Below are positions 28,520 to 37,927 of a DNA stretch of 64,000 nucleotides, piece by piece. The stretch covers positions 101,381 through 165,380 of the forward strand of contig NZ_JACHZE010000009.1 in NCBI RefSeq assembly GCF_014193285.1. Direction: 5' to 3'. Numbering within the stretch: the first letter of the stretch is position 1; every line of letters begins with the position of its first letter. A program made the position numbers and the translations under genes. The notes beneath the pieces were generated by a model. That model did no database searches, was not told the DNA's origin, and was given only the letters and a program-made list of their open reading frames with translations. Source of the DNA: Atlantibacter sp. RC6. Its GTDB lineage: Bacteria > Pseudomonadota > Gammaproteobacteria > Enterobacterales > Enterobacteriaceae.

Positions 28520-29071
28520 ATGCTGAAACTGTTTAAAACCATCCTCAAAACGGGCGAAGCCACGGTTAAGTACCCGTTTAAACCGCTGGATGTCTGCCCG
28601 GGTTTTCGCGGCAAACCGGTGTATAACGCCGAACAGTGCATCGCCTGCGGTGCCTGTACGGTGGCCTGTCCGGCGAATGCGTTAACCATGGAAACCAACA
28701 CCACTACCGGTGAGCGGGTGTGGCAGATTTTCTATGGCCGCTGCATTTTCTGCGCTCGCTGCGAAGAAGTGTGCCCGACCCGCGCCATTGTGCTGTCGGA
28801 AGAGTTTGAACTGGCGGTAACCCATAAAGCCGATCTCTACACCACGGCGGCCTTTACGCTGCACAGTTGCCCACAGTGCCATCAGCCGTTTACCACCAAA
28901 AAAGCGCTGGCGCTGACACTCGACTTACTGGCCCAGTCCAGCGGCGATCCGCACACGGTAGAGGCGCTGCGCGGCGTATACGAACGTTGCCCGAGCTGTC
29001 GTCAAAAATACAACCTGAGTACCAACGGTTCACTGCGTATGCGCCAGATTGCCGTGGGAGAAAAATCATGA
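28520..29071 (+). CDS. hyfH: Hydrogenase-4 ferredoxin-like subunit HyfH
   Basis: A 183-residue NuoI-type electron-transfer subunit with two 4Fe-4S motifs, [12 protein letters not shown] and [12 protein letters not shown]. The C-terminal part has four more cysteines (CPQCHQ and CPSCRQ) that may bind another metal. It joins the electron path to HyfI/HyfG. Its stop overlaps the hyfI start by 4 bp. Confidence 0.94.
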   Translation: MLKLFKTILKTGEATVKYPFKPLDVCPGFRGKPVYNAEQCIACGACTVACPANALTMETNTTTGERVWQIFYGRCIFCARCEEVCPTRAIVLSEEFELAVTHKADLYTTAAFTLHSCPQCHQPFTTKKALALTLDLLAQSSGDPHTVEALRGVYERCPSCRQKYNLSTNGSLRMRQIAVGEKS

Positions 29072-29850
29072 GCCTGCCAGACATTAAGGTGAATCATCAC
29101 GTCAGCCAGCCAATCCAGCTGGATGAACAGGCGGCGAAGCTAAAAAGCACTCTGCTGAAGGATATTCAGCGTTCCGCCTATGTCTATCGTGTGGACTGCG
29201 GCGGCTGCAACGGCTGCGAAATTGAGATCTTCTCGGCGATTACCCCGCTGTTCGATGCCGAACGCTTTGGCATCAAAGTCGTCGCTTCGCCGCGACATGC
29301 CGATATTTTGCTGTTTACCGGTGCGGTGACCCGTGCGATGCGCGTCCCGGCGCTACGCGCTTATGAATCCGCGCCGGACCCGAAAATCTGCATCTCTTAC
29401 GGTGCCTGCGGCTGCGGCGGCGGAATATTCCACGACCTGTACTGCGTGTGGAGCGGCAGCGAATCAATCGTGCCCATCGATGTGTGGATCCCCGGCTGCC
29501 CGCCGACGCCTGCCGCCACGCTGTACGGCTTTGCGGTGGCGCTGGGGCTGCTCGATCAAAAACTGAAGGGCGAACAATATATTGAGGCCATCGGTGAAAA
29601 AGCGGCGCTGATCCTGCCGGAAGTGCCGCTGGCGACTCGCGTCATGATTGAACGCGAAGCCCGGCGCATGGGCGGCTACTGGCAGGGGCGGTTGATCAGC
29701 GATGAGTTTTTAAAACGCCTGCATGGCGCATCGGTGAGTGACGTTGCGCCGCGTTTATCCCAGTGGCTGAGCGAAGAAAACGATCCCCGACTGCGGGAAA
29801 TCGTTCAGCGTCTGGCCGGGCTGTTACAGCAGGGAGGGCAGCATGGCTAA
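29068..29850 (+). CDS. hyfI: Hydrogenase-4 small subunit HyfI
   Basis: From ATG 29068 ([20 protein letters not shown]) it has 260 residues. NuoB-type 4Fe-4S ligands appear in [13 protein letters not shown], in the [12 protein letters not shown] segment and in [14 protein letters not shown]. It passes electrons to the Ni-Fe centre of HyfG. The longer frame from 28867 lies within hyfH and is rejected. The end overlaps hyfJ by 8 bp. Confidence 0.95.
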   Translation: MSLPDIKVNHHVSQPIQLDEQAAKLKSTLLKDIQRSAYVYRVDCGGCNGCEIEIFSAITPLFDAERFGIKVVASPRHADILLFTGAVTRAMRVPALRAYESAPDPKICISYGACGCGGGIFHDLYCVWSGSESIVPIDVWIPGCPPTPAATLYGFAVALGLLDQKLKGEQYIEAIGEKAALILPEVPLATRVMIEREARRMGGYWQGRLISDEFLKRLHGASVSDVAPRLSQWLSEENDPRLREIVQRLAGLLQQGGQHG

Positions 29851-30259
29851 CACCCGTCCGCCGGAAGTGGTGTTCTGGTCGCTGCGCCAGAAATTCGTCG
29901 ACAGCGATGACGACGTACCGGAAGAAGCACAGCAGGTGATGTACTACTCGCTGGCGATAGGGCATCACGTCGGGATGATCGACTGCCTGAAAACCGAACT
30001 GGTTTGCCCGCTGGCGCAGTATCAACAGTGGCTGGCGCTGCTGCCGGAAGGGGAGGCCAGGCGCAAGTTGCAGGGGCTGCTGACCTTTGGCGAAATCACC
30101 ATCGATTCCACCCATACCTCGCTGCTGGCAAACGCCCTTGCGCCGCTGCGCGATACGGCTGCCGAGCCGTTTAACCACTGGAGCGCCACGCTGGTCCGCC
30201 TGATGGGCGATATTGTGCGTGAGCCAGCCATCTATCTGATTGTGAAGAGGAAACCATGA
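29843..30259 (+). CDS. hyfJ: Formate hydrogenlyase maturation protein HyfJ (HycH family)
   Basis: A 138-residue soluble protein of the HycH/HyfJ family, needed for processing or assembly of the large subunit; the exact mechanism is not settled. The conserved core reads [24 protein letters not shown]. It overlaps both neighbours (hyfI by 8 bp and the protease gene by 4 bp), so it belongs to the operon. Confidence 0.9.
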   Translation: MANTRPPEVVFWSLRQKFVDSDDDVPEEAQQVMYYSLAIGHHVGMIDCLKTELVCPLAQYQQWLALLPEGEARRKLQGLLTFGEITIDSTHTSLLANALAPLRDTAAEPFNHWSATLVRLMGDIVREPAIYLIVKRKP

Positions 30260-30753
30260 AACCTTCAGAAATCAACGGCGTGGTGTTAACCGTTGGCAAC
30301 AGCATGATGGGCGATGATGGCGCGGGGCCGATGCTCGGGGAGAAAATGCTGCGCGATCCGATCCCTGGCTGGACAGTCATTAATGGCGGTACGGCGCCGG
30401 AAAACGTTGTTCATCAGGTGCGCGCGCTGGCTCCGGCGCGAGTGGTGGTGGTGGATGCCACCGACATGGGGCTAAACCCCGGTGAAATTCGGGTGGTGGA
30501 CCCGAATGATATCGCCGAGATGTTTATCGTCAGCACCCACACCCTGCCGCTGACATTTCTGATCGACAGCCTCAAGGACGATGTGCCGGACGTGACATTT
30601 ATCGGCATTCAGCCGGATATTGTCGCGTTTTATTTTCCCATTTCCCCATTGGTGAATGACGCGGTAGAGCGCTTGTATCAGCATCTGGAAAACTGGCAGG
30701 GGCCGGAGGAGATTGAGGCGCTGGTGGTGGAAAAGGAATCTGAGGGAATATAA
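30256..30753 (+). CDS. hycI: Hydrogenase maturation protease (HycI type)
   Basis: A 165-residue endopeptidase that removes the C-terminal tail of the hydrogenase large subunit after nickel insertion. Metal-contacting acidic residues are in GNSMMGDDGAGP and in VVVDATDMGLNPGEIR, and a conserved His in VSTHTLPLTFL. It closely resembles E. coli HycI, but there HycI lies in the hyc operon and hyf has no protease. Here it is the last hyf gene, so the cluster codes for its own processing. The SD AGAGGAAACC lies inside hyfJ. Confidence 0.95.
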   Translation: MKPSEINGVVLTVGNSMMGDDGAGPMLGEKMLRDPIPGWTVINGGTAPENVVHQVRALAPARVVVVDATDMGLNPGEIRVVDPNDIAEMFIVSTHTLPLTFLIDSLKDDVPDVTFIGIQPDIVAFYFPISPLVNDAVERLYQHLENWQGPEEIEALVVEKESEGI

Positions 30754-30774
30754 GTTTTTCTTTGATGAGTCGTC

Positions 30775-30800
30775 TGCCGGGGATATTCCCCGGCATTATT
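30775..30800. terminator. Hairpin between hycI and hyfR
   Basis: TGCCGGGGA (30775-30783) and TCCCCGGCA (30787-30795) form a 9-bp stem with a 3-nt loop, then TTATTG. It lies between two convergent genes. Confidence 0.75.
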
Positions 30801-30818
30801 GTCTTAAAAGTCTCTTAC

Positions 30819-32837
30819 TCAAATTTCCCGCGCCGATATCCCCAGCCTCTGCATCCGTGATAACAGCGTGCTGCGCTTTAACCCCAGCCTTGCCGCCGCG
30901 CCGCGCGGGCCAGCGACAATCCCGTTGGTTTCCCGCAGTACCTGAATAATACGCTCGCGCTCGGCGTCGTCATGCTCTGGCACCGGCGGGGTGATCATGG
31001 CTGGCGTAGAGCGCGGCGCGCGTACCGGCGCAGGCGGTTCGGCAGGAAGATAATGGCGCAGCTTTTCCAGCGGTAAATGCAGCGTATTGCCCTGGCTTAA
31101 TATCACTGCCCGCTCAATCACGTTTTCCAGTTCGCGCACGTTACCCGGCCAGGGCAACTGGCTGAGCAGGCGCATCCCTTCGGCAGAAATGCTGTCGATA
31201 TTGCGGTTCATCCGCCGGGAAATCTTTTGGGTAAAGTGCTTCGCCAGTAACGGAATATCTTCGGGGCGTTCGCGCAGCGGCGGGATCAGGATCGGAAACA
31301 CGTTTAACCGATAATAAAGATCGCTGCGGAATTCGCGATCCAGCGATTTTTGATGCAGATCCTGATTGGTGGCGGCAATCAGCCGCACGTTCACCGGGAT
31401 CACCCGGTTGCTGCCGAGCCGTTCGATTTCGCGTTCCTGCAACACGCGCAGCAGTTTCGGTTGCAGCTCCAGCGGCATATCGCCCACTTCATCCAGGAAC
31501 AGTGAGCCGCCTTCCGCGCGTTCAAAGCGGCCAATATGGGTTGAGGTGGCGCCAGTAAACGCGCCTTTTTCATGGCCAAACAGATCGCTTTCAATCAGCG
31601 TGGCGGGGATGGCGGCGCAGTTCATTTTTACCATCCGGTGGCCTTTGCGCTGGCTGAGATTATGAATCGCCCGCGCCACCAGCTCTTTGCCGGTGCCGGT
31701 TTCCCCGAGGATCAGGACGGTGCAATCGCTTTGCGCCACCATCTCGATTTGGGTGATCACCTCTTTCATGGCCTGGCTTTGATAGATGATCTCACTGAAA
31801 TGCTCTTCGCTGCCGATCTGCTCGTTAAGCCAGATGTTTTCAATTTCCAGCGTTTCTTTCAGACGATTGATCACGCTATAGGCGCTGGCGTTATCCACCG
31901 CGATGCTGATACGCGCTGCGATCTGTTGCAGTAAATGAAGATGATTGCCCTGAAACATCCCCCCGCTCCGGTGGGCCAGCATCAGTACCCCCTGAGGCTC
32001 ATGGCCAAATTGCAGCGGCAGCAGGCAGACATTATTCAGCCCGTTGCGGGTCGCGCGGGTAAGCAGGCCATCTTCACGAACCTTTTCATCCTCACTATTT
32101 AATTGCATCACGCACAGCTGCGGCTGCGCGCCGCTTTGTGCCAGCAAGGTATCCTGCATAGCGATATATTCGCGCTCGCACACCAGCGGGGCGCCTGGCA
32201 CATACCAGGTCGAGTAGAGATCGAAGCGCGCATGGCGCGAATCGGCGTCCAGTAGCGCCATGCCAATGTAATCAATGCCGAAAAAACGGTGAATCTCTTT
32301 GGACACTTCCGACACCAGCGCGTGCATATCCAGATGAGAGATCACCGAGTTAGTGGTATCCACCAGAATACGAAAGTGATCGCGTTCGTCACGCAATTGC
32401 CGACACTCATTCTGCAATGCCTCCTGGGCCAACAGATGCTGCAAAAGAGCGGCAACAGGCGGGCATAGCTGGCTGAGCCAGCGCTTTGCGCTATCGCTAA
32501 AGGGTTTCTGCGCCGGGGGAATAAACAGCAAGCGACCCAACAGCGCGCCATTCCCGTTGAGCGGTTGAATAAAGGCGTCTTTAGGCTCGTCGTGGGGAGT
32601 CGAAAACAGATTGTCCTGCTTTGCGACGTTACCCTGCGCGTTACAGTGCCAGCGGACATGCGGTAACTGGAGTTCCAGCGCCGCAGGAGGATATGTCAGT
32701 GCCGGATGGCGGATCAGTGTCTGTAGCAGACCGGGAATATCGCTTTGTAAAAAAAGCGATTGCGATATTCGCAGAATACTTTCCTGCTCAGAAGAAGAGG
32801 TCTTCACGTTTTCGGAGGCCATTGTCACATTCATCAC
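30819..32837 (-). CDS. hyfR: Sigma-54-dependent formate regulator HyfR (FhlA family)
   Basis: A 672-residue activator with the FhlA/HyfR layout: N-terminal and GAF-type sensor regions (about 1-340, sensing formate in FhlA), then the AAA+ domain with Walker A GETGTGKE, the sigma-54 contact loop EKGAFTGA and FLDEVGDMPLELQPK. The C-terminal helix-turn-helix contains AAARLGLKRSTLLSRMQRLG. It points toward hycI and presumably activates the three sigma-54 promoters nearby. Expression seems to come from the 32838-33088 region shared with focA. Confidence 0.94.
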   Translation of the reverse strand: MMNVTMASENVKTSSSEQESILRISQSLFLQSDIPGLLQTLIRHPALTYPPAALELQLPHVRWHCNAQGNVAKQDNLFSTPHDEPKDAFIQPLNGNGALLGRLLFIPPAQKPFSDSAKRWLSQLCPPVAALLQHLLAQEALQNECRQLRDERDHFRILVDTTNSVISHLDMHALVSEVSKEIHRFFGIDYIGMALLDADSRHARFDLYSTWYVPGAPLVCEREYIAMQDTLLAQSGAQPQLCVMQLNSEDEKVREDGLLTRATRNGLNNVCLLPLQFGHEPQGVLMLAHRSGGMFQGNHLHLLQQIAARISIAVDNASAYSVINRLKETLEIENIWLNEQIGSEEHFSEIIYQSQAMKEVITQIEMVAQSDCTVLILGETGTGKELVARAIHNLSQRKGHRMVKMNCAAIPATLIESDLFGHEKGAFTGATSTHIGRFERAEGGSLFLDEVGDMPLELQPKLLRVLQEREIERLGSNRVIPVNVRLIAATNQDLHQKSLDREFRSDLYYRLNVFPILIPPLRERPEDIPLLAKHFTQKISRRMNRNIDSISAEGMRLLSQLPWPGNVRELENVIERAVILSQGNTLHLPLEKLRHYLPAEPPAPVRAPRSTPAMITPPVPEHDDAERERIIQVLRETNGIVAGPRGAAARLGLKRSTLLSRMQRLGISAREI

Positions 32838-33020
32838 CCTGATGTCAGGCGAAATAAGACATTAAAATTTCACCATTAAAAAAATTATACCGTTGTGACT
32901 CATTATTTTGAATGTGTCATGTCAGGTTATTCCGCCATACCTCTGATAATTATTCTCATTTTCTTTGTTTTCACGCGTATTTGCTAAGCAGTTCAAAACT
33001 TCAGGTTAATGAGAAATGAA

Positions 33021-33036
33021 TGGTACGGATTATGCA
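33021..33036 (+). promoter_or_regulatory. Candidate sigma-54 promoter of focA-like gene
   Basis: TGGTACGGATTATGCA matches TGGCACG-N4-TTGCW at all but two positions, keeping the key GG and GC. It lies 52 bp before ATG 33089. Confidence 0.65.
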
Positions 33037-33088
33037 TAAAGACAGTTGATGCTGTCTCTCTTTTAAATCCGATATGATGGTGATCAAC

Positions 33089-33943
33089 ATGAGCGATAAT
33101 AATTTTTTTGATTTGCGTCTGCCTGCGGAAATGGCAAAGGTAGCTGAACAGGCCGGTTGTTATAAAGCAACAAAAAAGAAATCCCTGTCTTTTTTCCTGG
33201 CTATTACCGCCGGTGTCTTCATTGGCCTGGCTTTTGTTTTTTATATTACGGTGATTACCGCCAGCCCGGCGAACGGATTAACAAAACTGGCGGGCGGGTT
33301 ATGTTTTGCCATGGGGTTGATTCTGGTCGTGATTTGCGGAGCCGACCTGTTTACCTCAACAGTATTGACCGTCGTCGCGAAAGCAAGCGGTTTGATTACC
33401 TGGCGGCAACTTATTGTAAATTGGGTCATTGTTTATCTTGGCAATATGGCAGGCGCACTGTTTCTGGTGGCGCTGATCTGGGGGGCCGGGCAGTATATGG
33501 CCATCGGCGGGCAGTGGGGATTGAGCGTGCTCACCACGGCGGATCATAAGCTCCATCATACGTTTATTGAAGCGGTTTGCCTGGGGACATTATGTAATCT
33601 CATGGTCTGTCTGGCGGTCTGGATGAGTTATTCCGGGCATTCGCTGACGGATAAAGTTGTGGCAATGTTATTTCCTGTCGCTATGTTTGTTGCCAGTGGA
33701 TTTGAGCACAGCATTGCCAATCTTTTTCTTATTCCGATGGGTATTGTTATTCGCTATTTTGCGCCGGACGCATTCTGGCATTCAACAGGAATGAGTGCCG
33801 AACAGTTTCCTGCGTTAACTGTGCATGATTTTATTATTAATAATTTAATACCGGTAACGATTGGCAATATTATTGGCGGTGGCGTGTTGGTAGGGATCAC
33901 TTACTGGGTAATTTATCTTAATCCGGTTAATCAGCGGCATTAA
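33089..33943 (+). CDS. focA: Formate channel, FocA/FocB type
   Basis: A pentameric formate channel of the FNT family moving formate across the inner membrane. From ATG 33089 (MSDNNFFDLRLPAEMAKVAE) it has 284 residues. ATG 33074 and 33077 are possible upstream starts. Key FocA residues are present: the Thr gate region in ADLFTSTVL and the pore His in ASGFEHSIANLF. Its position next to hyfR corresponds to E. coli focB, but the sequence (AITAGVFI, SGFEHSIAN, VTIGNIIGGG) looks nearer to FocA. It brings formate to the Hyf formate hydrogenlyase. Confidence 0.9.
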   Translation: MSDNNFFDLRLPAEMAKVAEQAGCYKATKKKSLSFFLAITAGVFIGLAFVFYITVITASPANGLTKLAGGLCFAMGLILVVICGADLFTSTVLTVVAKASGLITWRQLIVNWVIVYLGNMAGALFLVALIWGAGQYMAIGGQWGLSVLTTADHKLHHTFIEAVCLGTLCNLMVCLAVWMSYSGHSLTDKVVAMLFPVAMFVASGFEHSIANLFLIPMGIVIRYFAPDAFWHSTGMSAEQFPALTVHDFIINNLIPVTIGNIIGGGVLVGITYWVIYLNPVNQRH

Positions 33944-34250
33944 TTTACGTGACGCATCGCGATCAGACAAAAATGCCGTATTAAATATCAGCAGTTTTGT
34001 CACGGAAATATATTTCAATGATGCGTGCGTGGGAAGGGCGCATGGTTGCCAGGCTTTTTATCGAAATCTGTTCGACATTTCTGCCGAAAACCCATATTGA
34101 GAATGCTCTTCGGCGGAGATGAAAATTAACCATTTGATATTAAAGAATAAAAAAAACACTTCAGCCTGGCACGCTGTTTGCTTTTCGCTTTGGCAATGTG
34201 AGGGACCGGCAGTGTCCGGTTAACAATAACGAAGACTCAGGAGTGAGCTG
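33944..34250. promoter_or_regulatory. focA-hydN intergenic region
   Basis: 307 bp without a gene. It contains the hydN sigma-54 promoter and, at about 34055-34086, the spaced GAAATCTGTTCGACATTTC stretch, an imperfect inverted repeat that could be an enhancer site for HyfR or FhlA. Confidence 0.5.
34167..34182 (+). promoter_or_regulatory. Sigma-54 promoter of hydN
   Basis: TGGCACGCTGTTTGCT is a perfect match to the sigma-54 consensus TGGCACG-N4-TTGCW. It lies 69 bp before the hydN start codon. Confidence 0.93.
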
Positions 34251-34802
34251 ATGAACCGGTTCATCTTTGCGGATTCCAATAAATGTATTGGTTGCCGGAC
34301 GTGTGAAGTAGCTTGTGTTATGGCACACGGGGACGGCGATATCACGCAGATAACGCAGTATCAGTTTTCACCGCGCATTCATGTGGTGAAAGGCTTTAGC
34401 GTCAGTACGGCGGTGATCTGCCGACAGTGTGAGGACGCGCCTTGTGCGACGGTATGCCCGAATGCCGCTATCACGCGCAGGAACGACTTCATCTATGTCG
34501 ATCAACAAAAATGTATTGGCTGCAAAACCTGCGTGGTGGCGTGCCCTTACGGCACCATGGACGTGGTGACAAAGGTTATGATTCACGACGACCACGCGCT
34601 CAGCAACGGTCTGAATACCCGCGCCCAGGCCAATAAATGCGATTTGTGTCATACCCGCGATCTCGGTCCCGCCTGCGTTGAAGTATGCCCGACCAAAGCG
34701 CTGGTGGTGATGGACAGAAATGTCGTCGCTCAGATGGTGCAGGAAAAACGCCGCCGCGCGGCGCTCGATACGTCAGTCTCAGGATCGTTGTTAAACTTTT
34801 GA
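34251..34802 (+). CDS. hydN: Formate dehydrogenase-H electron carrier HydN
   Basis: A 183-residue protein with four ferredoxin-type clusters (CIGCRTCEVAC, CRQCEDAPCATVCP, CIGCKTCVVACP, CDLCHTRDLGPACVEVCP), homologous to HyfA and close to E. coli HydN. It is thought to link formate dehydrogenase-H to the hydrogenase. In E. coli hydN sits with hypF; here it is the outer gene of the hyf region, driven by its own sigma-54 promoter. The SD CAGGAGTGAGCTG precedes ATG 34251. Confidence 0.93.
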   Translation: MNRFIFADSNKCIGCRTCEVACVMAHGDGDITQITQYQFSPRIHVVKGFSVSTAVICRQCEDAPCATVCPNAAITRRNDFIYVDQQKCIGCKTCVVACPYGTMDVVTKVMIHDDHALSNGLNTRAQANKCDLCHTRDLGPACVEVCPTKALVVMDRNVVAQMVQEKRRRAALDTSVSGSLLNF

Positions 34803-34913
34803 CTCCCTGGTCAGGGGAAAAGGTTACGCAATGGAAAAATCATTGCTGTGTGCCCGTACGGCGTCAGCACGTTGACGGCGCGGCGCGGGCAATCGCGTAA
34901 CGCAGGAAATAAC

Positions 34914-34935
34914 AAGGCGGACTGCGGTCCGCCTT
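34914..34935. terminator. Hairpin between hydN and fucO
   Basis: AAGGCGGAC (34914-34922) and GTCCGCCTT (34927-34935) form a 9-bp stem. On the minus strand it is followed by TTGTTATTTCC, so it best serves the fucO side. Confidence 0.65.
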
Positions 34936-34941
34936 AGGGTG

Positions 34942-36090
34942 TCAGAATGCGCCGTGGTAGAGCGCGACGATATCATCCAGCGTGGCTTCACGCGGGTTGC
35001 CGCCGGTGCAGACATCGGCCAGCGCAGCCTGGGCCAGGTCCGGCACATCTTCTTCCCGGGCGCCGACATCGCGCAGCGAGGCCGGAATACCCACATCGCG
35101 GTTAAGCGCTTCCACCGCGCCGATAGCCGCTTCCCGCGCCTGCGCAATATCCATGCCCTGGACGTCCACACCCATCGCCCGGGCAATATCACGGTACTTC
35201 TCACCGGTATAATCGGCGTTATAGCGCATCACGTGTGGCAGCAGAATGGCGTTCGCCACGCCGTGCGGCGTATCGTAAAACGCGCCTAACGGGTGCGCCA
35301 TGCCGTGTACCAGCCCTAAACCGACGTTTGAGAAACCCATCCCGGCGATGTATTGCCCGAGCGCCATCTCCTCCACCGCGGCGGATTCGCCTGCTACCGA
35401 CTGACGCAGGGAGCGGCCAATAATTTCAATGGCTTTAAGATGCAGCGTATCGGTCAGCTCCCATGCGCCGCGGGTGATATAGCCCTCGATGGCGTGGGTC
35501 AGCGCATCCACGCCGGTGGCGGCTTTCAGCGCGGCGGGCATACCGTCCATCATATCGGCGTCAATAAACGCCGCCAGCGGGATGTCATGAGGATCGACAC
35601 AGACAAATTTGCGGCGGTTTTCTTCGTCGGTGATCACGTAGTTAATGGTGACTTCGGCGGCCGTCCCGGCGGTTGTCGGGATAGCGAAAATCGGCACACT
35701 GGGATTGCGGGTTGGGGCGACGCCTTCCAGGCTGCGCACATCCTCATATTCCGGGTTAGCGATAATAATACCGATGGCTTTGCAGGTATCCTGCGGGGAG
35801 CCGCCGCCCAGCGCGATCAGGTAATCCGCGCCGCTCTGGCGGAACGCCGCCAGACCCTGCTGCACGACCTTGATCGTGGGATTGGGCACCACATCGGAAA
35901 AAATGTGGTATGCAAGACCTGCGCTGTCGAGCTTGTCGGTGAGTTTCGCCGCCAGACCGCAGGCGACCAGGGTATTGTCGGTGACAATTAACGCTTTGTG
36001 ATAATCCCGACGCTTCACTTCGTCCGGTAGCGCATTCAGCGCGCCACGTCCAAACCATGAAGTTTCATTAAGAATCATTCTGTTAGCCAT
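34942..36090 (-). CDS. fucO: L-1,2-propanediol oxidoreductase (lactaldehyde reductase) FucO
   Basis: FucO reduces L-lactaldehyde to L-1,2-propanediol with NADH during anaerobic fucose or rhamnose use. From ATG 36090 (MANRMILNETSWFGRGALNA) the protein is 382 residues, as in E. coli; an upstream in-frame ATG would add 21 unrelated residues. Iron-dependent alcohol dehydrogenase motifs are present: GGGSPQDTCKAIG, AIPTTAGTAAEVT, and metal-binding histidines in THAIEGY, GLVHGMAHPLGAFYDTPHG. It is the last gene of the minus-strand fucose operon. Confidence 0.97.
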   Translation of the reverse strand: MANRMILNETSWFGRGALNALPDEVKRRDYHKALIVTDNTLVACGLAAKLTDKLDSAGLAYHIFSDVVPNPTIKVVQQGLAAFRQSGADYLIALGGGSPQDTCKAIGIIIANPEYEDVRSLEGVAPTRNPSVPIFAIPTTAGTAAEVTINYVITDEENRRKFVCVDPHDIPLAAFIDADMMDGMPAALKAATGVDALTHAIEGYITRGAWELTDTLHLKAIEIIGRSLRQSVAGESAAVEEMALGQYIAGMGFSNVGLGLVHGMAHPLGAFYDTPHGVANAILLPHVMRYNADYTGEKYRDIARAMGVDVQGMDIAQAREAAIGAVEALNRDVGIPASLRDVGAREEDVPDLAQAALADVCTGGNPREATLDDIVALYHGAF

Positions 36091-36130
36091 AACGTTTGCT
36101 CCTGATAAAGTCTGCCTGTTACCGGGCTCG

Positions 36131-36778
36131 CTACGCTTCGACCCGCAGGCCATAGGTTTTAAATTTCTCCAACACTATGGCGATTTCTTCATCATCCAGT
36201 ACCGGGACCGGATCAACGATGGCTAACGTTGTCAGATAAAGTCGCGCCAGCACTTCCACCTCATGGGCCAGCCACAGCGCTTTATCAAGATTCTCTTCGC
36301 AGGCAATCAAGCCGTGGTGTTGTAACAGCGTGGCTTTGCGATCTTTTATCGCCTCCGCCACGTATTCAGAGAGTTTGCGTGTGCCGAACGTGGCGTAGGG
36401 CGCGCAGGGGATCGAGTTACCGCCTGCTGCGGCGATCATGTAGTGAATGGCGGGGATCGGGCGATTTAAAATCGACACTGCCGTGCAGTTCACCGCATGG
36501 TTATGCACCACCGCATTGGCGTCGGCGCGGGTCTGGTACACCACCTGGTGAAAGCGCCATTCGCTGGAGGGCAATTTGCCTTCTTCATGACGGCCTTCGG
36601 CATCGACAAAGACAATGCTCTGTTCGGTTAATTTCTCATAGGGAATACCGGTGGGGGTAATTAACATGCCGTCGCGATAGCGCACGCTGACATTTCCCGC
36701 CGTGCCCTGGTTTAATCCAAGACGCGTCATTTCAAGACAGGTAGTAATAATTCCACGGGCCAGCTTTTCACGTTCCAT
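36131..36778 (-). CDS. fucA: L-fuculose-1-phosphate aldolase FucA
   Basis: FucA splits L-fuculose-1-phosphate into dihydroxyacetone phosphate and L-lactaldehyde; it also acts on D-ribulose-1-phosphate. The protein is 215 residues. Class II aldolase zinc ligands are visible: the His pair in NAVVHNHAV and the His in LLQHHGLIAC, with Glu73 in the PSSEWRFH segment. The TAGNVSVRY motif binds phosphate. It lies 40 bp upstream of fucO and 104 bp downstream of the LacI-type regulator gene. Confidence 0.96.
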   Translation of the reverse strand: MEREKLARGIITTCLEMTRLGLNQGTAGNVSVRYRDGMLITPTGIPYEKLTEQSIVFVDAEGRHEEGKLPSSEWRFHQVVYQTRADANAVVHNHAVNCTAVSILNRPIPAIHYMIAAAGGNSIPCAPYATFGTRKLSEYVAEAIKDRKATLLQHHGLIACEENLDKALWLAHEVEVLARLYLTTLAIVDPVPVLDDEEIAIVLEKFKTYGLRVEA

Positions 36779-36882
36779 CTTTCTTCTCCGAATCGGTAAA
36801 ACATAAATTTGGATATGGGGAGCCGGGCAAAGCCCAAAGCGGCTTTGCCTGACGTGTATTCAGCGATGTTTTTTTAAAATTA

Positions 36883-37869
36883 TTATTGGCGCTTAATTAA
36901 TTTCATCGTCACCTGTTCAGTGCGTTTGACCGGCGTGCCGTCAATCGCCTGCTGCATTAAATCGAAGGCTTTTTCCGCCCAGCTGTCTTCATCCTGCTGC
37001 ATTGACCAGACGTTATTGGATAAAAATCCCAGCATCGGATGTTCGTCAAAGGTGCCGATATTAATATCCGGCGGAATGCCGCCACACTGTTCGCGCAGCT
37101 CTTTAATCGCCCCTTCCAGCACCGGCAGCGACGAGGCGATAAATGCCTTCGGCACGCCGTGTTCGGCGATTAAGTTTCTCATCATCTGCGCGCCGCCTTC
37201 CGGCGTATTATCCGGATCTTCCGCTACCCATGACGACGCCAGCTGGTGCTGTTCCACGGCATGTAAATAACCGGCCAGGCGGTCATGAATACTGGGAAGT
37301 TGTTTGTCGCCCACTAAAAACCACAGCGGCGCATGGCGGGCGTTGAGCATGGCATCGGTAAGCGTCACGCCCCCGGCGAAGTTATTACTTTCCACCAGCG
37401 CGTTATCGGTGAATTTAAAATCGCGGTCCAGCAGCACCAGCGGCTTTTTCACCTGGCGCAAATGGTGCTGCTGATTTTCCAGTGTGGCTGGCGCAATAAA
37501 TAAGCCATCCACATTGCGGGCGATTAACGCTTTCACCAGCTTATTTTCATAATCGACATCGTTATAGGTACAGCTGATCATCAACTGGTATCCCGAACGT
37601 CGGCAGCGCAGCTCGAGTTTCTCGGCGAGGGTGGCGAAAAATACGTTCGAAATACAGGGGATAATCAATCCCAGGGTATCGGTTTTATTTAATTTCAAAC
37701 TGCGAGCGGAATGGTTAATGGTGTAGCCATAACGCTCGACATATTCGTTGATTCTGGCCTGTGTTTTTAAACTGATGCGATACTGCTCCGCTTTCCCGCC
37801 CAGCACTAATCTGACGGTCGTCACTGACAAATTCAGGTCGGTCGCAATCTGTTCTACGGTTTTGGCCAT
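36883..37869 (-). CDS. LacI-family transcriptional regulator of the fucose/pentulose cluster
   Basis: A 328-residue regulator from ATG 37869 (MAKTVEQIATDLNLSVTTVR), with a LacI helix-turn-helix and hinge followed by a periplasmic-binding-protein-like effector domain (DTLGLIIPCISNVFFATLAE). A start five codons upstream is possible. E. coli fuc genes use the DeoR-type activator FucR, so this cluster uses a different kind of control. The effector is likely a sugar or sugar phosphate of the pathway; the operator was not identified. The gene lies inside the operon it probably regulates. Confidence 0.87.
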   Translation of the reverse strand: MAKTVEQIATDLNLSVTTVRLVLGGKAEQYRISLKTQARINEYVERYGYTINHSARSLKLNKTDTLGLIIPCISNVFFATLAEKLELRCRRSGYQLMISCTYNDVDYENKLVKALIARNVDGLFIAPATLENQQHHLRQVKKPLVLLDRDFKFTDNALVESNNFAGGVTLTDAMLNARHAPLWFLVGDKQLPSIHDRLAGYLHAVEQHQLASSWVAEDPDNTPEGGAQMMRNLIAEHGVPKAFIASSLPVLEGAIKELREQCGGIPPDINIGTFDEHPMLGFLSNNVWSMQQDEDSWAEKAFDLMQQAIDGTPVKRTEQVTMKLIKRQ

Positions 37870-37927
37870 CTGCCCTCGTCCCACACCATTGATAAAGGCT
37901 TATTATAATCAAACACATCGACTTCCA

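Noticed and set aside
36091-36153. Longer fucO start adding 21 residues
   Set aside because: The extra residues do not resemble FucO, whereas ATG 36090 begins exactly like the known protein.
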